Positions 55,333 to 64,000 of a stretch of DNA of 64,000 nt are shown piece after piece. Origin of the DNA: Malus domestica (Eukaryota; Streptophyta; Magnoliopsida; Rosales; Rosaceae); the NCBI RefSeq assembly GCF_042453785.1, contig NC_091673.1, positions 2,301,501 to 2,365,500 on the forward strand, in the 5' to 3' direction. Both the position numbers and the translations under genes were made by a program. The notes below the pieces were generated by a model. The model was not told the DNA's origin. It did no database searches and was given only the letters and a program-made list of their open reading frames with translations. How positions within the stretch are numbered: the first letter of the stretch is position 1; every line of letters starts with the position of its first letter.

Positions 55333-58300
55333 ATGAATCAAAACCTTTGCATCTTCATTCTGATCTTCCTTCTCTCATCAGAAACCCCAGCATTTGCAGT
55401 GGACTTTTACTACCAAAACTGCAGCGTCCCCACAACTGGTGGCCGCCTAAGCATCAGCTATCCGTTCTACATCCAAGGCAGGCAACAAGACTTCTGCGGC
55501 TACCCTGGTTTCCAGCTCGCCTGCCAGGGCGGCGCAGACGACGACGAAGAAGCCTACCCACTTCTCCGGTTGTCTGGAGACGATTACATAATTCACAACA
55601 TCAGTTACGAAAGACAGACTCTTGTCGTCTCAAATGCTCTACTTTCGCACTACTTGGACAACTCTTCCTGCACTAATCTCTCACTGATCCATAATTTAAC
55701 GCTCCCTAATGAACTGTTTGAGCTGGCTCCAAAGCAAGATCAGTTCTTTCTGCTCCACAACTGCAGCCCTTCGTTTGTCGATTCTTTTCCAACGTACAAG
55801 ATTGGTTGTAGTAACACTTCGGTTCTTGCTCTGCCTCGGCAGATATATCCGAAATTTGAAGGTCTTGGGGAGGTTGAAAAGTGTGGATCGAGTGAGGTGC
55901 CGGTGGCGCAAGGTGGAGGGTATGGGAATGATGAAGCGGCGGGAATGAAGGAAGTGTTGGGAAGAGGGTTTGAGATGAAATGGCTGGCTGGTGACTGCAG
56001 CGGCTGCCAGAGTAGTGGAGGGCTATGTGGGTTTAACTACACCACCCACCTTTTTAGGTGCCTCTGCCCCAACAGGTCCTTTTCTGTGTTCTGTAGGGGC
56101 GAAGAAGGTTAGTCTCTCTCTCTTCACTCTTTTTTTTCTCTCTTTTTTACATGCAATATGAATTGTTAGATAATTACTACGCAGCATACATAATTCAGGC
56201 TAGTTCATTAACACAATATGTGGCTTTGTTGTAAGACTAAACTTATCATAAATATAAGTTAAGAGATTAAGCTCATGAACCACAAATTTATACAAGTATT
56301 AAAATCACAATTCGATAAACATAATGACAAACTAACCCGTAAAAACAGTAGAAGAGAAGCCAAAGCAGACTTCTAAACAGTGCACCTTCTCCTCTCTTAC
56401 AAAACCAAAAGTACTCAAACTAACAATAGGTCTTAGTTCAATATTGAGCGTGTATTTTGTGAGAGCAGTGTCTACTATTTATAATAGATTAATCCTAATA
56501 ATTCTCCTATTCGAAACATCATAGGATACCAACTATGAATCCAAATCATATCTGAATTACAATCCTACAAGAATTAGGATAGTTTTAAGCTTTCTAGCAA
56601 GAATTTTCTATGTCAATTGAAACACTACAACCGGCTATAATATTTAATTTCATACTCATATTCTAACATTTGTTACACTCGAATTCAAATTCATCTCTAT
56701 AGATTAGAGTAGTTCAGAATATCGTTTAATTTCGAAACGAAGATAATTTCTGGTATGGGGATAATTGTCCCACTTGCCCAACTCTCCTGTGCAAAAAGTT
56801 GAAAAATCTCATCCAGTCTAACTCCTACCATACATTAGATTTCAAAGGAAAAAGGGCGGCTGCTGGCTGGAGGGTTGAATATAGCCACCTCTAATCAAAT
56901 ATTAACGAAGAAGATGGTCCGTGAAGTCGAATCTGAACCTCTACATCATCACGATTTAACGTGAAAAATATCCTTCACGATTATTTGTGATAAAACCATT
57001 TGAAACTTAGTCACATAATCTTATTGTTAGCGTGTGTAATTCTGTATTAATCTAGTTGTCCTAACCAAAATTTTAAATTTGGTTTTTGATTATGATATGA
57101 GATAATGATCATTGTGCAGGACCTGGAACTGGAAACTTAGCCGCTAAAGTCTCAATAGGTAATTATAACTTGCTTAGATTAGTTTTTCTAAGTTTATGTG
57201 TTGTAATAAGGTTTATAGCATGTCTGCAATGGCTACCATTCGATCGAATAAATCATCATATTCAACGTATATTCATCAGGTGCAGTTGCTGGTCTCATAT
57301 TTCTAATCGCTATCATTTGCTGCTTAAGAAGAAAGTTGTCATCATATAGATTTCTTTTCTTTTGGAAGAAGCAAAACCAAAATCGTCAAATTGTAGAGGC
57401 CTTTCTAAGGAGCCACGGGCCGCTTCAAATACGAAGGTATAGCTATTTGGAGGTCAAGAACATGACCAACTCCTTCAAAGAAAAATTAGGACATGGAGGC
57501 TATGGTGCTGTTTACAAAGGAAAGTTAAAGGACGGCTGTCTTGTAGCAGTGAAGGTCCTGATCAAACTAACAGGAGATGGAGAAGAGTTTATGAATGAAG
57601 TGGCAGCTATTAGTAGAACTTCCCATGTCAACGTCGTCACCTTGTTAGGCTTTTGTTTTGAGGGTTCCAAAAAGCTCTCATCTATGAATTCATGCCTAAT
57701 GGATCCCTAGAGAAATTCATATTTGATTCAAATACTCCCAATATAGGTCATGATCACTTGGGATGGGAAGCATTGGATCAAATTTCACTTGGAGTTGCTC
57801 GAGGCTTGGAGTATTTACATCGTGGTTGCAACACAAGAATTTTGCATTTCGACATCAAGCCTCACAACATTCTTCTCGATGAAAACTTCACGCCAAAAAT
57901 CTCGGATTTTGGCATTGCCAAAATATGCAACAAGAAAGAGAGTATTGTCTCGATGTTGGGCGCTAGAGGTACAGCAGGTTACATTGCTCCAGAAGTATTT
58001 TCTAGAAACTTTGGAAAGGTCTCACACAAGTCGGATGTGTACAGCTATGGAATGATGCTTTCGAATATGGTTGGGGGAAGTAGGAACACAGACGATGAAG
58101 CTGAAAATACAAGTGAAATATATTTTCCACATTGGATTTACCAACGTCTTGAATTGGACGAAGAGCTTGGTATGCAGAGTATTACGAATGAGGAAGACGA
58201 AGCAAGAGCAAGGAAGATGATGATAGTGAGCTTGTGGTGCATACAAACTGATCCTTCAAACCGGCCAGCGATGAAGGAAGTGATAGATATGTTGGAAGGG

Positions 58301-58396
58301 AGTGTTGATTCGTTGCAGATACCTCCCAAACCTTACTTGTCTTCTCCTCCAAAATCCCCAGCAGATTCTTCTACAGCATTGGTATCAATGAAGTAG
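55333..58396 (+). pseudogene. LRK-3: LRK10-like receptor kinase with a kinase frameshift
   Basis: Exons 55333-56107, 57120-57158 and 57280-58396. Exon 1 is type B like LRK-2 (MNQNLCIFILIFLLSSETPA, YYQNCSVPTTGG, where a conserved C reads G). The WAK-associated cysteine region is GDCSGCQSSGGLCGFN. The kinase exon is 1117 bases instead of 1118: TCCAAAAGAGCTC in LRK-1 and LRK-2 is TCCAAAAAGCTC here (near 57668-57679). This shifts the frame just before LIYEFMPNGSL, so the first part ends at 57710 and the catalytic loop is out of frame. The glycine loop also differs (GHGGYG for GRGGYG). A 439-base solo LTR sits in intron 1. The downstream part from MPNGSL stays open to the stop. A single-base assembly error cannot be excluded. 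Confidence 0.82.
56230..56668 (-). repeat. Solo LTR in LRK-3 intron 1
   Basis: 439 bases with TG...CA ends (minus-strand start TGTTAGAATATGAGT, end AGTTTAGTCTTACA). Flanked by the perfect 5-bp duplication TTTGT (56225-56229, 56669-56673). A TATA-like CTATTATAAATAGTAG lies on the minus strand near 56475. It is absent from the matching LRK-2 intron, which shows the empty site GCTTTGTTACACTC. No internal region remains, so it is a product of LTR-LTR recombination. Confidence 0.88.
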
Positions 58397-59967
58397 AAAC
58401 CCTGTATTTTACTTGAACAAATCTATGTTTTTATGAGGCAATCTAAATAATGAAGCATGCGTTTCATGTTTGTTTTGTTTTTGTTTTTATTTTTTCCTCT
58501 ATATATATATATATATTACTAATGTGAAACATTTGCATTTGTGGGTCAGACCAGTTGACCAGGGCAGTGTGCCCGTTTCATCTCCCTTGCGCCAAGTTCG
58601 GATCCACTTCTCCATAAATCAAAGCATTTTAGAATATTTTTGTCAAAAAAAAAAAAAGAAGGTGAAAACAATTATTTCGTGTTAAAAGTTGTCTACCATA
58701 CAGCTAAAGCTAGGATCCAACTTATTGTGCGAAATTTGATGTTGTCACGAATGGAATGATCGAGTAGATGGAACAGTTCTTGCGAAGCCACGTGAATGTA
58801 TTTTGACAAACAGTGAAGAGAATTGGAGTCGTGTTGAATTTCAAGATTTTTGGAGCACCTTTGGCAATGAGTGAATAGGCAAGTACCCCATTACTTGAAA
58901 AGTTGCTTTATGGTGGTGCTTGATGAATTTTCAAGCGAAAAACGTATTGCATATGATCAACCTAAGCAAAACTATCCATGCACACTGTCAATACGATTGA
59001 CCAAAAAAAAAAAAAGATTCAAAAAGTGAGTAGTTGAAAATAAGCTTTTTGATAAGCTCACTTTGAAGAGAGTCTCAAACTGATGAAACTGCAAGTCGGT
59101 GAAAAACATTTGAAAGATAACAAAATCATGGTTACAAAATGACGTACATTCAAGATATAAACTTTTGCAAGTTGTATATTACGCTTCCTTCAACCTCGCC
59201 CACCCTACACATAAAAAGACATTAAAATTAAAGTCGTCTCCGAACTCTAAGTGCACTTGTATTATTTTGAGGGATTAAACCATTCATTTCTACGATCAGA
59301 TCCTACTTTAGAACAAAACAATCAACGATATGGCTCCAAAGTAAAACGAATTAACAATCGATTGATGCTACTTTTGATAACATAACCTACATTTGGGCAT
59401 GTGAACATCAAAGTCATATCAACAAGCCACACACGGCTATCATGAGTTTTCATGAAATTTGTGTTTTGCTAGAATTTTTGAAATGCACATGCCGTATCAT
59501 TAACAAAGCATATTTTAATGGATCTGATTATCTCCTCTCCATTATTCTTATTCGAACGCTCAAGAATAATTCACACCATCATCTTGTTTTATCTTCTCTG
59601 AAAAAAGAGAGAAAACCGAGAGAGGAGAGAAGGGGAGGGAGAGGAGGAGAAAAGGAACGAGAGAGAATCCAATTTCATTTTAAGGCACTTTGTCAATATC
59701 ATATGTGAAAGCACGCAATGTAGCAACCTTAAGCAAGAAATGATAGATTGATTTTATTCTTACTTTTGAGACAAATCTTTAGTAAAGTTGTTTGACTAAG
59801 ACAACTCTTGAATCAATATAAAATTGGTTAAAATTAAAAGGCTAAATAGTCAAAATTGTCTCTGAAACTTGCATAATCAATAGAAATAGTTATTGAGATT
59901 GAAAATCAATAGAAATAGTCCTTGAGATTGTCCACCATCCATGATTTTGGTCATTCTGTTAAAAACT
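58397..59967. repeat. LRK-3 3' flank, matching 21055-22802
   Basis: Collinear with the LRK-1 3' flank, but with one copy of the 151-bp unit instead of two and a (TA)n tract near 58501. No gene. It is cut at 59968 by a Gypsy-type LTR. Confidence 0.85.
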
Positions 59968-60903
59968 TGTTTAGGCCCAAAATAATAGTTTGGGCCGAGT
60001 AGAGAATCATTCTCGGCCCGGAAGGCCTTGCGGCATGGATCGTTCAGTACGTGGGCCTCCAAACCTAGGTCGGCTAGGTCAGGACGTAGGATAAGTCAAG
60101 TCCTGGTGCAATAAGGAGTCTCGGCATGATTAATAACCCGAGAGCAAATCCGGCTCAATAAAGGACTAGGTTCATAGTCATAATGAAAGTAGGATTGGTC
60201 GAGTCAGTTTTTGATTGGGAGAAGAAGTCCTAGTCCGAATGGGGTTTTAACTCGACCATGGGGGGAGCCGTTGCTATAAATAGAAGAGGATGTGCATTAT
60301 TCGAAGCCCCTGCAATTCAATACAAAACTGCCATGCGCAAACTCTCTCAACAACTTGAGATTTTTTCCTTCTTTTTTCGCTGACACATCTTCCGTTGGCA
60401 TCAACAGCATTGTGAAAGCAACCGGTGATATCTTAAGTCGGCATAGATAGCTCTGTCACCGTAGAATCAGCCGGTCTCGCAGCATCTTCTATTGGCATCA
60501 ACAGCACTACGGCGGGGACGGTTGATTACCTATCCAAGTCTCGGTCGAGAAGGATTTCTGAATCCTTATTGGTCGAGGTCATCTCATCAGCCTTCTCGGC
60601 AAAGTGAGGTGTTACAGTTATTACATTCGGCACATTGAAAGCCGAATTTGATTCGTGAACTTCGTAAGAATAGTAGCCTTGTCTTCAGGCTCGAGAATCC
60701 AAGAGGCCGAGACGTGTTCCTTTCTCGGCCGCAATCGTAAAACGCAGAAGTCAGTCGCGCACCCAACGCAACATCAACAAATTTACTCCTCAGTCGAGCT
60801 CGGCTGACGAGTTGGCACGCCCCGCATTCACCAAATGACGTAGTTAGCTTATAGATTACTCGGCCTGCGCGCCACGTAGGCTTGGTAGTTTCTATGGTCA
60901 ACA
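59968..60903 (+). repeat. Gypsy-type 5' LTR
   Basis: Starts TGTTTAGGCCCAAAAT exactly where homology with the LRK-1 3' flank stops. It contains GCTATAAATAGAAGAGG (TATA near 60273) and two similar segments with CATCTTC(C/T)(G/A)TTGGCATCAACAGCA (near 60387 and 60485). It ends GGTCAACA before the primer site. Confidence 0.75.
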
Positions 60904-60946
60904 TTTTGGCACGCCCAGTGGGACCCAGTGCTAAACTACGAAGTTC

Positions 60947-61755
60947 ATGCCAATTGAAACACGATCGGTAAAAAAGAAAACAGCTATGGGAAAGTCGACA
61001 ACCGATCTACCAACTCAGAACATAGGACACAATGTGCCACAAGCGCAGAATCTCATCAGCGCCGTAACACCTGAGTCCACGAGCGCAACTCGCCGAGAAA
61101 GGGAAGTTAATCTCGACGGTCAGGTTCGCAGTCTTGAAATTCCCGACAGGAACACTTGCGTTCTCAATGAAGGAGTAATAGAAGATTGTGATGAAGATGG
61201 TGGCGAAGGATCCGATCCACCCACAAGGTCGTTTCTTCGAAAACGGCTTGACGAGTAATCTCGGACGGTTGAACAGACATTGAGTCGAGGAATCGATAAG
61301 CTTCATGACGTGATACGTAATTCCAGTGAAGCATAAACCAGATTACTCGAAATACTGGTTAGTAAGGTCAGCGATGGTAGAACTTTCGATCTTGCCCAGC
61401 ATTTACCGCCGAGGAATAATCTATTATCAAGTGCATCGGCCGAGCCAATTCCTGGTCGGCTCAGGCCAATTCAATTGGAAAGAGGAGGAGGGTCGAATAG
61501 TAGGTCAGACGGATCCAACCAGAGAGTGGAAGTAACACCCGTCGATATGACCGAAGTTCAACCAGAGAGTGGAAGTAACACCCATATCCAGCTTACGTAG
61601 AACAGGTCGAATACCCTAGAGGTTTCAAGATCCCGGATTTTAGCCTTTTTGCCAGAGAATCATCTTTATCCTCGTTAGAACATGTAGTTCGCTTCACCGC
61701 ACAATGCGGAGACGTTAATAGTGACTTTCACAAGCTGCGACTTTTCAATTTTTCG
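60947..61755 (+). pseudogene. Gypsy Gag N-terminal region, broken
   Basis: An open frame from 60947 (MPIETRSVKKKTAMGK) stops at 61256-61258. Shorter frames follow. Near 61519-61583 the string CCAGAGAGTGGAAGTAACACCC occurs twice, a short duplication that disturbs the frame. From about 61590 the true Gag frame resumes (YPRGFKIPDFSLFA, FTAQCGDVNSDFHKLRLF). Confidence 0.65.
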
Positions 61756-62718
61756 TTGACCGGTTCAGCATTCGCTTGGTATATTAACCTCCCACCGAAC
61801 TTCGTCCAGAGTTGGGAGGAGTTGGTCGAGAAATTTCATGAGCAGTTTTATCGGCCAGGAATGGAAATGTCAGTATCCTCACTAGCAAGGATGGCTCAGG
61901 CGTCCGACGAGTCACCAATGAATTATCTTACTAGATTCAAATCAGTCAGGAATTGGTGCCGAGTGCCTCTCTCCGAAGTTGAATTCGTCAGACTTGCTCT
62001 GAACGGTCTTGACGTCGAATACAAAAAGAAATTCTTGGGGGCAAACTTTCGGGATATGTACGAATTAGCCCAACATGTCGAGCAATATGATTATTTGCTC
62101 CGCGAGGAAAAGATTTCAAAAGCTCCATCTCGGGGGACGATTTACAAGAATTCTACTGTCAATTATGCATCAACCGAGGATGAATGCGTTAGTGTGGATG
62201 CAACTGAGATAGTGATAGATAAGCCATACGTTTGCAAGGCACTGACTCAAGTTGACTCTAAGGAAGTCAAAATCCGCTCGGCTACTGAAGGAACACTGAA
62301 ACCGTCAAAAGTTTATACTTTTGATATTACAAAGGCTGATGCAATTTTTGATCAACTGTTATCAGCGAGGATCATCAAACTTCGGCCTGGGCACAACATT
62401 CCCAAGGCCGAAGAGCTTAAAGGAAAGATATATTGCAAATACCACAATTCAAGCAAACATACGACAAACAATTGCGTCGTGTTTCGAGACAACGTCCAAA
62501 GCTGGATTGATAATGGCAAACTGAAATTTCCAGAGAAGAAGATGAGTGTTGATACTGACCCGTTCCCCACGGCAACAGTAAATATGGTCGATGCGTGCCT
62601 ACCTAAAGACAAAGGGAAAGGGAAGGCCGAAGTTGTTGCAACGCAACGCTTTCGGAATCAGAATTCTCGGCCACGTTTCATGGCCGATTTTCGTTCAACG
62701 AACCACCTACAGCTTTAA
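61756..62718 (+). pseudogene. Gypsy Gag core (Retrotrans_gag) fragment
   Basis: Retrotrans_gag-like LTGSAFAWYINLPPNFVQSW, EELVEKFHEQFY, YLTRFKSVRNWCRV, with FVRLALNGLDVEYKKKF. A zinc-knuckle-like CKYHNSSKHTTNNC with VVFRD lies near 62431. The frame is open but its N-terminal part is broken, so no complete Gag is made. Confidence 0.75.
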
Positions 62719-62741
62719 CGGGACCCGCTATTGTCAAACCT

Positions 62742-63602
62742 ATGATGGATTATAGCACCGATGAAGACAGTGGGATGGCGGTTTTGTGCAGTAAATGTAG
62801 AGCAAAGGTCGGCAGTGAGCCAGAGGAGAAGCCCTATTCGCTTATAACGGAACGACCTACGGCCGCAACCCAGCAAAAGGTTGCCAACGTAGGCCAACAT
62901 CAAGGGGTTTTTGATAGGCTCGGTCCTAAAGTGAGGATGGAAGAGACACATTCAGTCAGGCGGCGCCTTGATTTTGATGCTTCATTTTATGACGAGGACT
63001 ACTATAAACGTAATTCTAGCAGTTCGGAATCATCGCGGAGCCAAAAAACTTTCAAACCTCCCGAACCTAAAGATCAACGTTGGTATACATATCATTCTTC
63101 GAAAGGCTTCTACACCGCACTATCCAAATCCCAGAAACGCCGGCACCAAAGGATAGATTGCATGGCCCGTCGACGGGCAGCCCAAGAAACTTTGATCCCT
63201 AAATGGCGGCCGAAGGACACAATTGCTACTGATGATGAACGACCACCTCCAGCTATTATGACAGAGTTGGTTCAAGGGAAACGGCTGGTTAACCGAGATG
63301 TCGAAACCACGTTCGAAGAGGCTGATAAACGGATCAAACTTCTTCTTCGGTCGGGGGAGATGAAGGCACGCCTCGAGCATTTCAGGCAAGAGGCCGAAAG
63401 CAAATTAGCCCCGCCGGCCATACAAGAACCTTTGATCAAAATTCGACGGAATTTGCATCCGTTGTTCCTCGGGGAGGCTTTGGAATATATGCGAGAATTT
63501 CATAAGAAACATTCGGCCAATGATCTGTATGGTTTGCCGAAGGCATGTCAAGACACAATTGATCTAGTCCTGACTTGTCCTGATGCCGAGCGAATCATTT
63601 AG
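62742..63602 (+). pseudogene. Post-Gag region of the Gypsy-type element
   Basis: A 286-codon frame: VFDRLGPKVR, RRRLDFDASFYDEDYYKRNS, SKGFYTALSKSQKRRHQRID, CMARRRAAQETL. I associate this sequence with the Gag-Pol linker of large plant Gypsy elements. It ends at a stop (63600-63602), and a further short frame (63621-63812) continues related sequence. No protease or reverse transcriptase motif was found up to 64000. Confidence 0.55.
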
Positions 63603-64000
63603 AAGACCTCAGACCTAGGATTGAAAGCAAGGTTCCAGCACATACAAGAAGCTCGTGTCCTTGGATTTGAAGTCGACCCATACACTGATATCGATGCAGC
63701 CGACCTTCATTTCTCAATTGAGGACCTTCAGTATTTACGATATCACTTCGAAGTATTTTTTGTTGTTTCTCTCTTCGGCCTTACGACCGATAAAATAGCA
63801 CGTGTTGCATGATTGGATGCTTATCTCGACACCAGGGATGCCCGGATACACTACCAGAAGCAGACTCGGATCCTGACCCCAAGCACACTGTCGATCTCAA
63901 CCTCACCTGAGGCAATCACGCAGAACCAACAAGCTGCCGAAGCAGCACCGCAGGATCAAACCATTGAAGAATGAGCAGAATAGTCTCTTTGTCCAACTCT

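Larger units (their letters stand above)
59968..64000 (+). mobile_element. Gypsy-type LTR retrotransposon, 5' part (continues past the window)
   Basis: A 5' LTR of about 936 bases (59968-60903, TGTTTAGGCCC...GGTCAACA) is followed by a primer-site-like TTTGGCACGCCCAGTGGGA. The leader and Gag region follow from 60947. The Gag coding region is broken by several stops. No reverse transcriptase is visible before the window ends, so family placement rests on the Gag type. The right LTR and target duplication lie outside the window. Confidence 0.78.

Noticed and set aside
61326-61535. 69-codon frame in the Gypsy-type element as a separate gene
   Set aside because: Located in the broken Gag N-terminal area without homology; treated as element decay.

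Overview
The window is nuclear DNA of a dicot plant. Genes carry GT-AG introns, intergenic DNA is AT-rich, and it is loaded with LTR retrotransposons, MITEs, and a Cassandra TRIM element carrying a 5S-rRNA-like promoter. Gene content and repeat style resemble a woody Rosaceae genome (apple/pear/cherry group), but that is an inference from pattern memory, not a search result.

Layout. 0.3-14.6 kb: a small uncharacterised single-exon gene, a probable chloroplast ycf1 insert, a complete nine-exon NAD+ carrier gene (NDT2-like, minus), a Cassandra TRIM, three foldback MITEs, and a complete eight-exon PP2C gene (PP2C15/12-like). 15-22.8 kb: two internally deleted receptor-kinase pseudogenes, a palindromic tandem array, and LRK-1, an intact LRK10-like receptor kinase. 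23.8-27.8 kb: an LRR-III receptor kinase (At1g68400-like) and a GT14 glycosyltransferase with a frameshift. 28.1-39.1 kb: two full-length Copia elements with no LTR differences that I could see and perfect 5-bp target duplications, flanking a GT14 gene fragment. 39.3-43.7 kb: a third GT14 copy whose 5' end abuts a duplicated block holding the 3' half of the PP2C gene. 43.7-60 kb: truncated LTR-element copies, a Cassandra solo LTR, a 4.2-kb non-autonomous LTR element carrying calmodulin-, VDAC- and TAF11-like fragments, and receptor kinases LRK-2 (intact) and LRK-3 (frameshifted, with a solo LTR in its intron). 60-64 kb: the 5' part of a degraded Gypsy-type element that runs off the window.

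How it fits together. The ordinary genes match, from memory, two duplicated Arabidopsis blocks: At1g25380-25400 (NDT2, an LRK10-like kinase, an unknown gene) and At1g68380-68410 (GT14, GT14, LRR-RLK, PP2C). The window therefore looks like one conserved ancestral block inflated by transposons and by repeated duplication of the LRK10-like receptor. The receptor cluster is the dynamic part: kinase exons are nearly identical (8 differences in 353 residues between LRK-1 and LRK-2), while the extracellular exon of LRK-1 is of a different type. A 113-bp stump of the other exon type remains just upstream of it, which points to an ectodomain exchange.

The two most unusual items are this exon exchange and the chimeric LTR element at 46.06-50.27 kb. 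The latter combines intronless pieces of three unrelated host genes, a poly(A) tract, two minisatellites and three spare copies of its own promoter box, and it sits just upstream of LRK-2 in the same orientation.
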